This document shows positions 1-5,521 of a stretch of 5,521 nucleotides of DNA, piece by piece. Location: NCBI GenBank assembly GCA_032111745.1, contig JAULUH010000260.1, positions 1-5,521 on the forward strand, read 5' to 3'. The notes beneath the pieces were generated by a model, which saw only the letters and a list, made by a program, of their open reading frames with translations, made no database searches and was not told where the DNA came from. Position numbers and translations under genes: made by a program. This stretch comes from JAULUH01 sp032111745. Its GTDB lineage: Bacteria; Chloroflexota; Anaerolineae; JAAEKA01. Numbering within the stretch: position 1 is the first letter of the stretch; the number at the start of each line of letters is the position of its first letter.

Positions 1-3000
1 GTCCGGCTCGACAGCCAGTCCCTCTGGTACGACGAGGCCGTCACCGCCCAGGTCGTGCAGCAGGGCCTGCCGGAGCTGGCCCGCTGGACCGCCGACGACA
101 TCCAGCCTCCCCTCTACTATGCCGTGCTGGCCGCCTGGACCCGGCTGGCCGGCACCGGCGAATGGGCTCTGCGCTTCCCCTCCGCCGCCTTCGGCCTGCT
201 GGCCGTGCCCCTGGCCTGCGCCCTCGGCCGCCGCCTGTTCGGCTGGCGCGCCGGCCTGCTGGCCGTGCTCGTGGGCACCGTGCATCCCCTCTGGCTCTAC
301 TACAGCCAGGAGGCCCGCATGTACACCATGCTCATGGCCCTGGGCATGCTGGCGGGCTACGCCCTGCTGCGGGCGCTGGGGCTGGGGGATGCCAGCGCCA
401 CCATGCCGGGCATGGTTTCCCACAGCAACTCGCCCGGCTCTACTGCCGGTAACGTGCCCGGCCCTGCGGCCGGCAGCCTGCCAGAGTCGGGTGTGTATGG
501 CGACTTGCTGGGGTCGGATGCTGGTAAGAGCGTGCCGGGCCCAGATGCCGGTGGCGGTTCTGCGGGGCAGGGGGGCCGTACCCTGTGGTGGTTGGCGTTC
601 GCCGGGGCGGCCGTGGCCATGCTCTACACCCACTACTTCGCCCTGTTCCTGTTGCTGGCCTTTGCCCTCTTCTTCCTCCTGGCCCTGGCCGTGGGCCGCG
701 GGCCGGGTCGTGGCCGCCTGCTGGGCGAGGGGCTGCTGGTCGCTGCCGGCGTGTTCCTGGCCTACCTGCCCTGGCTGCCCAACGCCGTGCGCCGCTTCGG
801 CGAGGACGCCAGCTACTGGCGCGGCACCCTGAAGCTGGACGAGGCCCTCCGCCACGTCGCCATCAGCTTCACCACCGGCGAGACCGTCCTCGAAGCCCAG
901 GCCACCCCCCTGGCCTGGGCCGTCCTGGCCCTGGCCATTGCCTCCGCCGTCCTCTTGCTCTGGCAGGCCATGCGCAGCCGGCCGCCTAAGGTCCGCACGT
1001 CGGCTCCGGAACCACCCTTTGATCCCCAGCCGCCTACTTCGCAGCCACCTGGTCCGCAGCTTCCTACTTCGCAGCTGTCTGGTTCGCAGCGTTTTACCTC
1101 GCAGCCTTCCACGCCGCAGCCATCTGCTTCGCACCCTTCCGCTCTGCAGCCATCTGCTTGGCGGCCTTCCACATCCCAGCCTTCTACTCTGGAGCCTTCC
1201 GATCCGCGGCCCTCATCGTTCCTCTCGTTCCTCTTCGTCCTGCTCTACCTGCTCGTCCCCGTGGTCTCCATCCTGGCCCTGTCCTACCGCAACCCCAAGT
1301 TCAACCCGCGCTACCTGATGCTGGCCTCGCCGGCCCTGGTGCTGTTGCTCGCCGGTGGCCTGGCCGTGCTGCTGGCCCCGAGCATCCTGCCCGGGGGCCG
1401 CGCTCGCCCGTGGCGGACTCTGTGGCGGGCCGCCGGGCTGGCCGGGCTGGCGCTGGTGCTGGCCGTGGCGGTCTACGCCGATCTCAACTGGTTCACCGAC
1501 CCCGCCTTCACCAAGGACGACTGGCGGGGCACCGTCTCCCTGGTGCGCTCGCAGCTCGCCACGGACGAGGCTGTAGCCCTGGTCAGCGGGCACGCCTACC
1601 CGGCCTGGCGCTACTACGCGCCCGCTGTGGAACCCCTGCGGCTGCCCGACACCCCCACCCTCGACGTCACCACCGTACTGGACCTCGGCGTGGGCACGGA
1701 GCTCGGCGCTGGGCTGGCCGGCCGGCAGGGGGTCTGGTTGCTGCAATGGCAGGACGAAGTGGTCGATCCCACCGGCGCCGTGCCCTTCCTGCTGTCTGCC
1801 GCCGGCGCGGAGCAGCCGGTGGCGGGATCCTTCTGGGGCCTCGGCACCCCCCGCCACTACCGCTTCCCGCAGCCCGTGGCGGCTGGCCCGAACGGCACAT
1901 TCTCCTCCCCGCCGGCCGCCGAGGTCCCGCTCAGCGCCAACTTCGACAATGAAGTGGAGCTGCTAGGTTATAGCCAGCTCCCCTGTGAGGCGGGCGAGCC
2001 TGCCTGCCCCCTGCACCTGTTCTGGCGGGCCCTGGCGCCGCTCACCGCCGACCTCAAGCTGAGCGCCACCCTCTTCGACGCAGCCGGCGGCGAAGTAGGC
2101 CCGGCGCTGGAGGACCGTCGCCTGGCGGCTTACGAGTATCCCACCTTCCGCTGGCCCGCCGGCACCATAATACACAGCGAACTGGCCCTCTCCCCCGAGC
2201 CCGGCACCCCGCCCGGGGAGTACCGCTTGCGCCTCGAGGTCTACGACGACGCCACAGGGGAGTCCCTCCCCGTCCTGGATGCCGCGGGCGCTGCCCAGGG
2301 GCCATGGGCCTGGCTCGACCCGGTAGCGGTGCAGGCCCTGGTGCCCCCTACGCCGGAGGGCGAGCCACCAGCCATCGTTGCCGGCCTGCAGGTAGCGCCC
2401 GGGCTCACCCTGCAGGACCTGCAGCCCGGCCAGGCCGAGGTCGAGCCCGGAGACACCGTGGCCCTGGCAGCCAGGTGGCTGGCCAACCAACAACCATCTC
2501 AAGATTATGTCATGTTCTGGCAATGGGTCGACCCTGCGGGCCGGGTAGCCAGCTCCGGCACCCACCCCCCCGGCGGCGCAGGCTTCCCTACCACGCAGTG
2601 GCCCACCGGTGCCCTCGTCCGCACCCGCCTCGCCGTCCCCGTGCCCCAGGACGCCGCCCCGGGTTCGTGGGTCCTGCGCATCGGGCTGCAGCCGGCTCCT
2701 ACAACCGCCGAGCCTCCGGCGTCCGCACCTGCAGCCCCTCAGCCCGCGGCAACCCCAGCTACCACCGCCGAGTCCCCAACGACCACTACCCCGGCCGCTC
2801 AGCCCCAGAAGCCCCCAACGGCGACGACTGGGCCCTCGACAGCCATGACCGCGGCCACAGCTGCGGCCTGGGCGATGCCCGTGGTGGTCCGGCCGAGCAG
2901 CCGGCTGTTCGAGCCCAGCTCGCCTCCAGCCTACCCCGCGCAGGAGCGCTTCGGGGAGGCCGTCGAGCTGCTGGGTCTGACCGCCCCCACCGCTGCCGTG

Positions 3001-3336
3001 CCCGCCGGAACGGCCGTGCCGGTTACCGTGGTTTGGCGGGCCCTGGCCCCCATAAACACCTCCTACACCGGCTTCGTGCACCTGCTGGATGCCCAGGGCC
3101 AGCTGGTAGCCCAGGACGACCACGTGCCGCTGCAGGGAGAGAAGCCGACCACGTCGTGGGTCGCCGGAGAGATCGTCGAGGACCGCTACGAGCTCCCCCT
3201 GCCCCCCACCCTGCCCTCCGGCACCTACCGCCTGGAGGTCGGCCTCTACGACAGCGCCCAACCTGGCCTTCCCCGCCTGAGACTCCCCGATGGCCGCGAC
3301 AGCATACTCCTCGGCGACATCATCGTCGCCGAATAA
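1..3336 (+). CDS. GT39 (PMT_2-type) membrane glycosyltransferase with C-terminal beta-sandwich modules, 5' partial
   Basis: The frame is open from base 1 to TAA at 3334-3336 (1111 residues visible) with no good start, so the N-terminus lies upstream; the GTG at 55 is inside the conserved region and is not the start. Residues 7-13 (SLWYDEA) match the first-loop Asp-Glu motif of GT39/PMT enzymes, which transfer sugar from a polyprenyl-phosphate donor outside the membrane. Further family marks are SQEARMY (102-108), PPLYY (about 37-41), RNPKFNPRY (430-438), and DDW after the last membrane segment. About ten hydrophobic segments fall within residues 50-490. Two low-complexity inserts (130-193 and 343-407) interrupt the membrane half. 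Residues about 648-1111 form three related beta-sandwich-like modules, with tryptophans W675, W826 and W1012 at equivalent positions. The family is usually about 500-750 residues, so this member is unusually long. Family call is firm; substrate is unknown. Confidence 0.88.
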   Translation, partial: VRLDSQSLWYDEAVTAQVVQQGLPELARWTADDIQPPLYYAVLAAWTRLAGTGEWALRFPSAAFGLLAVPLACALGRRLFGWRAGLLAVLVGTVHPLWLYYSQEARMYTMLMALGMLAGYALLRALGLGDASATMPGMVSHSNSPGSTAGNVPGPAAGSLPESGVYGDLLGSDAGKSVPGPDAGGGSAGQGGRTLWWLAFAGAAVAMLYTHYFALFLLLAFALFFLLALAVGRGPGRGRLLGEGLLVAAGVFLAYLPWLPNAVRRFGEDASYWRGTLKLDEALRHVAISFTTGETVLEAQATPLAWAVLALAIASAVLLLWQAMRSRPPKVRTSAPEPPFDPQPPTSQPPGPQLPTSQLSGSQRFTSQPSTPQPSASHPSALQPSAWRPSTSQPSTLEPSDPRPSSFLSFLFVLLYLLVPVVSILALSYRNPKFNPRYLMLASPALVLLLAGGLAVLLAPSILPGGRARPWRTLWRAAGLAGLALVLAVAVYADLNWFTDPAFTKDDWRGTVSLVRSQLATDEAVALVSGHAYPAWRYYAPAVEPLRLPDTPTLDVTTVLDLGVGTELGAGLAGRQGVWLLQWQDEVVDPTGAVPFLLSAAGAEQPVAGSFWGLGTPRHYRFPQPVAAGPNGTFSSPPAAEVPLSANFDNEVELLGYSQLPCEAGEPACPLHLFWRALAPLTADLKLSATLFDAAGGEVGPALEDRRLAAYEYPTFRWPAGTIIHSELALSPEPGTPPGEYRLRLEVYDDATGESLPVLDAAGAAQGPWAWLDPVAVQALVPPTPEGEPPAIVAGLQVAPGLTLQDLQPGQAEVEPGDTVALAARWLANQQPSQDYVMFWQWVDPAGRVASSGTHPPGGAGFPTTQWPTGALVRTRLAVPVPQDAAPGSWVLRIGLQPAPTTAEPPASAPAAPQPAATPATTAESPTTTTPAAQPQKPPTATTGPSTAMTAATAAAWAMPVVVRPSSRLFEPSSPPAYPAQERFGEAVELLGLTAPTAAVPAGTAVPVTVVWRALAPINTSYTGFVHLLDAQGQLVAQDDHVPLQGEKPTTSWVAGEIVEDRYELPLPPTLPSGTYRLEVGLYDSAQPGLPRLRLPDGRDSILLGDIIVAE
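388..579 (+). repeat. In-frame low-complexity Gly/Ser/Pro/Ala insert in a GT39 loop
   Basis: Codons 130-193 of the GT39 gene encode a hydrophilic Gly/Ser/Pro/Ala-rich stretch between two hydrophobic segments. It contains a degenerate internal duplication, AGNVPGPAAG then AGKSVPGPDAGG (about 445-474 and 520-555). Codons here use more T- and A-ending forms (tct, act, ggt, gat, gct) than the flanking membrane segments. Counting membrane segments from an assumed single upstream helix puts this loop on the cytoplasmic side; that is inference. It is probably a disordered expansion rather than a folded domain. Confidence 0.6.
1027..1221 (+). repeat. 15-bp minisatellite, 13 degenerate units, encoding QPSxS-like pentapeptides
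   Basis: Thirteen consecutive 15-base units run in register with the GT39 reading frame (codons 343-407), starting at 1027, 1042, 1057 and so on to 1207. The unit is roughly cag-cc(n)-(c/t)ct-(a/g)ct-tcg, giving pentapeptides such as QPPTS, QPPGP, QLPTS, QPSAS and RPSTS. Alternate units resemble each other more closely (cct-act-tcg in units 1 and 3; ggt-(c/t)cg in units 2 and 4; cca-tct-gct in units 7 and 9), which suggests a 30-base higher-order duplication. The array sits between a hydrophobic segment ending near codon 324 and the next one starting near 408, in a loop predicted cytoplasmic. Its ends are slightly fuzzy because the last unit is degenerate. Confidence 0.85.
2692..2880 (+). other. 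Pro/Thr/Ala-rich linker between extracytoplasmic modules of the GT39 protein
   Basis: Codons 898-960 encode a stretch dominated by Pro, Ala, Thr and Gln, with few hydrophobic or charged residues. It lies after the second beta-sandwich-like module and before the conserved lead-in to the third (VVVRPSSRLFEP, then ERFGEAVELLG). It looks like a flexible extracellular linker. Its Thr/Ser/Pro content would also suit O-glycosylation, but nothing in the sequence proves modification. Confidence 0.6.
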
Positions 3337-3352
3337 GCCCCACTCGACCCGC

Positions 3353-3435
3353 TTCCCCTCTGCGCTCATTGCGGCTCTGCGGTTCCCGCCCCGGCGTCCG
3401 TGTCCGTCCGTGTTCCGCTCCGCACTCCTCCGGCC
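3353..3435 (+). repeat. Composite intergenic repeat, copy A
   Basis: The repeat starts with 8-9-base units (tctgcgctc, attgcggc, tctgcggtt). It continues with two 10-base units (gcgtccgtgt at 3394-3403, ccgtccgtgt at 3404-3413) and ends with a tail containing ctcctccgg. Bases 3369-3414 are identical over 46 bases to 3456-3501 in copy B. It begins about 17 bases after the GT39 stop codon. No protein-coding role is apparent; the open frames through it are shadows. Confidence 0.8.
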
Positions 3436-3439
3436 CCCA

Positions 3440-3531
3440 TTCCTCTTGGCGAACTTTGCGGCTCTGCGGTTCCCGCCCCGGCGTCCGTGTCCGTCCGTGT
3501 TAGTCCGTGTTCGTCCGTGTTCCGGTCTGTG
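3440..3531 (+). repeat. Composite intergenic repeat, copy B
   Basis: This copy has the same order as copy A, offset by 87 bases: units ttggcgaac, tttgcggc, tctgcggtt, then gccccg, then four 10-base units (3481-3490, 3491-3500, 3501-3510, 3511-3520; consensus roughly nnGTCCGTGT) and a decayed fifth. It has two more decamers than copy A, so the decamer part varies in number. It ends about 20 bases before the likely start codon of the downstream glycosyltransferase and so makes up much of that gene's upstream region. Confidence 0.8.
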
Positions 3532-3551
3532 CCCAATCCTGCCCCATCCCC

Positions 3552-5063
3552 ATGCTTGACCGCCTCCTCCGCCACCATTCCCCCCTCATCTACTGGCTCC
3601 TGGCCGGATTGAGCTTCGCCGGCTACGCCATCCTCCTCTCGCGCATGCCGCTGGCCCCCGCGGCCCGCGCCGGAACCGTGGCCGACATCAACACCTTCAC
3701 CCCCTGGCCCTGGGGCACCCTGGGCTACGTGCTGCTGCTGCTGGCCCTCTTTACCCTCTACTGGCTGGCCTACCGCTGGGTAGCCGCCCGGCCCCACCCG
3801 CCCACCCTCCCCGCTATCCTCCTGCCGGCCCTGGCCTTCAGCGCCCTGCTTATCCCCACCTACCCCTTCAACGCCACCGACATCTACCGCTACGTGCTCT
3901 GGGGCCGCATGTTGGCCTTCCACGGCCTCAATCCTTACGTAGTGCCCCTGGAGGACTCCCCGGACCGCTCCGCCGAGCGCTTCGCCGGCGAATGGGGCAG
4001 CGACACCTCGCCCTACGGGCCGGCCTGGCAGGTGCCGTCCGCCGCCGTGGCGCGCGTATCCGGCGAAGACCTTCTGCTCAACCTGCTCCTGTTCAAACTG
4101 CTGGCCGTGGCTTGCTTTATGTTAAGCGCCATCGTGCTCTGGCTGCTCTGGAGCCGCTCGCGCGGCGATGCCCGGGTACGGGCCAGCCGCACCCTGCTCT
4201 GGGCCTGGAACCCCGCCCTGCTGCTGATCTTCGCCGCCGATGGCCACAACGATAGCCTGATGATTCTCTGGTGGGTGCTGGGGCTGTGGATCGTGCAGCG
4301 GGACCGGCCGGCCGTGGGACTTATCGTCATGGGCCTGGCCGCGCTGACCAAGGCCAGCGGCCTCTTGCCCCTCCCCTTCGTATTGGCGGCGGTTCTGCGC
4401 AACCTGCCGGATGCGCGCCACCGGCTGCGCCTGCTGGCGATAGTCGCCGCCGGCCTGCTGGCGGTCGCCCTGGCCGCCTTCCTCCCCTTCGGCTCGCCCG
4501 TAGACCTGGTTCTGCGCCTGCTGCGCGAGGCCACCGGCGGCGGAGGCTATAGCCCCCTGGCCATGCTGATCCTGGCCGGCGAGGCCCTCGGGGTCACCGT
4601 GCCGCTACAGCCAGTGCTGGTGGCCAGCGGGCTGGGGCTGATGGCCGTGTTCCTGGCCGTCCTATGGCGCACCTGGCGGGGAGGCTCGTCCCTGGCCGCC
4701 GCCGTGGACATCCTGGCCGCCTACCTGGCCCTGGCCCTGCAGTTCCGCATCTGGTATGCGGCCTGGCCCTTCCCCTGGGCCTTGTTGCATCCCCACCTGG
4801 ACTCATCTGCTCACGCGCCCCTCCCCGGCCGGCTCGACTTCCGCCTGCGCGCCAGCCTCTGGTTCCTCCTCACCACCCAGCTTTCCGTAGTCATCTATGG
4901 GAGGCTGCGCCTCGCCCTGCTGGGCGAAAGCATGGCCCTGGCCCACGTCCTCGGCGTGCTCCTCACCTTCGGCCTCCCTCTGCTGCTCGCCGCCCTGGGC
5001 CACCCCCGCGGCCCAACACCCGCGCCCCCCTCCCTACCGCCTCTCAACGACCCTCCCCTGTAA
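3552..5063 (+). CDS. GT-C polyprenyl-phosphate-dependent glycosyltransferase, MptA/MptB (GT87)-like
   Basis: This encodes 503 residues with about 11-13 hydrophobic segments, a normal length for the family. Motifs in order are DIYRY (110-114), GRMLAFHGLNPY (118-129), SPYGP (153-157), AWNP (218-221), DGHND (230-234), TKASGLLPLP (near 264) and WYAAWPFPW (401-409). The D-x-Y-x-Y, HGxNPY, SPYGP, WNP and GHND set is typical of polyprenol-phosphomannose-dependent alpha-mannosyltransferases of the MptA/MptB group and related GT87 enzymes. By homology it would add a sugar, perhaps mannose, to a lipid or glycan on the outer membrane face; the actual sugar is unknown. ATG 3552 is preferred over the in-frame GTG at 3507, which lies inside a repeat decamer and would add 15 residues with no family likeness. 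No clear Shine-Dalgarno precedes 3552. The C-terminal 20 residues are Pro-rich. It lies 215 bases after the GT39 gene on the same strand. Confidence 0.82.
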   Translation: MLDRLLRHHSPLIYWLLAGLSFAGYAILLSRMPLAPAARAGTVADINTFTPWPWGTLGYVLLLLALFTLYWLAYRWVAARPHPPTLPAILLPALAFSALLIPTYPFNATDIYRYVLWGRMLAFHGLNPYVVPLEDSPDRSAERFAGEWGSDTSPYGPAWQVPSAAVARVSGEDLLLNLLLFKLLAVACFMLSAIVLWLLWSRSRGDARVRASRTLLWAWNPALLLIFAADGHNDSLMILWWVLGLWIVQRDRPAVGLIVMGLAALTKASGLLPLPFVLAAVLRNLPDARHRLRLLAIVAAGLLAVALAAFLPFGSPVDLVLRLLREATGGGGYSPLAMLILAGEALGVTVPLQPVLVASGLGLMAVFLAVLWRTWRGGSSLAAAVDILAAYLALALQFRIWYAAWPFPWALLHPHLDSSAHAPLPGRLDFRLRASLWFLLTTQLSVVIYGRLRLALLGESMALAHVLGVLLTFGLPLLLAALGHPRGPTPAPPSLPPLNDPPL

Positions 5064-5106
5064 CCTTCACCCCCACAGCCTCCTCCGGCTCCTCTGATCC
5101 AAGAAC

Positions 5107-5169
5107 TCTCTCTGCATTCTCTGCGAGCTCCGCGGTTCCCCTCCGGTTCCGCCCTGGGCTCCTCCGGCC
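5107..5169 (+). repeat. Composite intergenic repeat, copy C (lacks the decamers)
   Basis: The units tctgcattc, tctgcgagc and tccgcggttccc correspond to the first part of copies A, B and D. From 5146 the sequence matches the tail of copy A (3412-3435) at about 20 of 24 positions, ending in ctcctccggcc. The CGTCCGTGT decamers between these two parts are missing. It is the most diverged copy, and recognition depends on aligning both flanking parts. Confidence 0.6.
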
Positions 5170-5174
5170 TAATG

Positions 5175-5262
5175 TCTTCCTTTGCGCACTCTGCGCCTCT
5201 GCGGTTCCCTCTCCGGCGTCCGTGTCCGTCCGTGTTCGTCCGTGTACTCCTCCGGCGTCCGT
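5175..5262 (+). repeat. Composite intergenic repeat, copy D
   Basis: The units tttgcgcac, tctgcgcc and tctgcggttccc are followed by three decamers (5216-5225, 5226-5235, 5236-5245), then actcctccgg (5246-5255) and one more cgtccgtg. Unit order and orientation match copies A and B. It directly follows copy C, so this gap carries a tandem pair like the one at 3353-3531. Confidence 0.78.
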
Positions 5263-5312
5263 GCTCCCCAACGCCCGTTCCCAGGCCGCTCCACACCCCC
5301 ATCTCCCATGTA

Positions 5313-5347
5313 CCATTAACCGTTTCTCCGGGAAAAACAGTTAATGG
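5313..5347. repeat. AT-rich inverted repeat (hairpin), possible terminator between converging genes
   Basis: CCATTAAC (5313-5320) and GTTAATGG (5340-5347) are perfect 8-base complements. One C/A mismatch inside, four more pairs form (gttt 5322-5325 with aaac 5336-5339), leaving a loop of about 10 bases. It lies 21 bases past the minus-strand methyltransferase stop, where a terminator is expected. The stem is AT-rich and no T-run follows on either strand, so it is not a textbook intrinsic terminator; it could be a protein-binding palindrome or a small repeat. Its base composition contrasts sharply with its surroundings. Confidence 0.55.
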
Positions 5348-5368
5348 GATCGCGTTTCGCCCTCCCGT

Positions 5369-5521
5369 CTACCTGTGCCTCTGCAGCACGAACACCGCCG
5401 TTGTCGCCAGCAGGTTCTTGACCTTGATGATGTGCACCTGCCGGCCGTGGGCCAGGTAGGTCTCGTGGATGATATCCAGCCCCAGCGCTCGGGTCAGCCG
5501 TGCGAAATCCGTGATGCTGAA
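5369..5521 (-). CDS. C-terminal end of a probable SAM-dependent methyltransferase, MetW-like (partial)
   Basis: On the minus strand the frame is open from the window edge (5521) to TAG at 5371-5369, giving 50 residues. It begins FSITDFARLTRALGLDI and ends with NLLATTAVFVLQRHR. An I-x-D-F motif followed by a short helix, a variable strand, and a final NLLA..AVF.L strand is the pattern I know from the C-terminus of MetW and related class I methyltransferases. The SAM-binding part lies outside the window, so the reaction cannot be assigned; MetW itself works with MetX in methionine synthesis, but many MetW-like proteins sit in glycan clusters. It converges on the GT-C gene and is probably a separate transcription unit. 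Confidence 0.6.
   Translation of the reverse strand, partial: FSITDFARLTRALGLDIIHETYLAHGRQVHIIKVKNLLATTAVFVLQRHR

Larger units (their letters stand above)
5064..5368. other. Convergent intergenic region (305 bases)
   Basis: This lies between the plus-strand GT-C stop at 5063 and the minus-strand methyltransferase stop at 5369. It holds two copies of the composite repeat (about 5107-5169 and 5175-5262), a further ctcctccgg word at 5080-5088, and an AT-rich inverted repeat at 5313-5347. Open frames crossing it have repeat-derived composition and no recognisable family, so no gene is called. Being between converging genes, it should carry termination signals rather than promoters. Confidence 0.7.

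Noticed and set aside
55..57. GTG at 55 as the start of the GT39 gene
   Set aside because: The conserved SLWYDEA motif lies before it at codons 7-13 in the same open frame, so the gene must start upstream of the window.
1027..1221. Minisatellite as a sign of a frameshifted or broken gene
   Set aside because: The frame stays open through all units and the family's RY-containing membrane region resumes directly afterwards in the same frame.
1963..3369. 468-codon open frame on the minus strand opposite the GT39 tail
   Set aside because: Gly/Arg-rich composition with no family likeness, wholly antisense to a well-supported gene; long antisense frames are expected at this GC content.
2304..3503. 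399-codon plus-strand frame overlapping the GT39 3' end and the repeats
   Set aside because: It is a shifted-frame shadow rich in Arg/Pro/Gly and ends in repeat-derived peptide; the GT39 frame has clear domain motifs throughout.
3353..3531. Possible CRISPR array
   Set aside because: Only two long copies with internal short-period structure, unequal flanks and no regular unique spacers; no cas gene is present.
3366..3923. 185-codon minus-strand frame over the repeats and the start of the GT-C gene
   Set aside because: Its C-terminal end contains the translated repeat twice (TDTDAGAGTAEPQ) and the rest is antisense to membrane-helix codons.
4664..5344. 226-codon plus-strand frame running from the GT-C gene into the convergent gap
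   Set aside because: Out of frame with the GT-C gene, Pro/Arg-rich, and its tail is translated repeat sequence.

Overview
The window comes from a very GC-rich bacterium. Most third codon positions in the genes are G or C. The main gene is a family 39 glycosyltransferase carrying C-terminal beta-sandwich repeats of a type I associate mainly with Chloroflexota (Anaerolineae/Caldilineae-like lineages). That placement is inference from protein style and intergenic repeats; the window holds no phylogenetic marker.

Layout: (1) 1-3336, plus strand: the 3' part of a large membrane glycosyltransferase (GT39/PMT_2, GT-C fold). Its N-terminus lies upstream of the window. It has a multi-pass membrane half, two low-complexity insertions in loops I predict to be cytoplasmic, and a long extracytoplasmic tail of three related beta-sandwich-like modules with a Pro/Thr/Ala-rich linker. 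(2) 3337-3551: a 215-base gap largely filled by two copies of a composite intergenic repeat. (3) 3552-5063, plus strand: a complete second GT-C glycosyltransferase of the MptA/MptB or GT87-like type. (4) 5064-5368: a 305-base convergent intergenic region with two more copies of the composite repeat and an AT-rich hairpin. (5) 5369-5521, minus strand: the last 50 codons of a probable SAM-dependent methyltransferase resembling the MetW C-terminus.

How the genes may work together: both complete or near-complete genes look like integral membrane enzymes that use polyprenyl-phosphate sugars on the outer face of the membrane. They lie in the same direction, so they plausibly belong to one cell-envelope glycan or protein-glycosylation cluster. 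Sugar donors and acceptors cannot be read from sequence.

The least ordinary features are a 13-unit, 15-base in-frame minisatellite inside the first glycosyltransferase, and the composite repeats. The repeats are built from 8-9-base TCTGCG-type units plus 10-base CGTCCGTGT units, occur as tandem pairs on both sides of the second glycosyltransferase, and all point the same way. I found no RNA gene, CRISPR array, transposase or convincing new multi-gene system.
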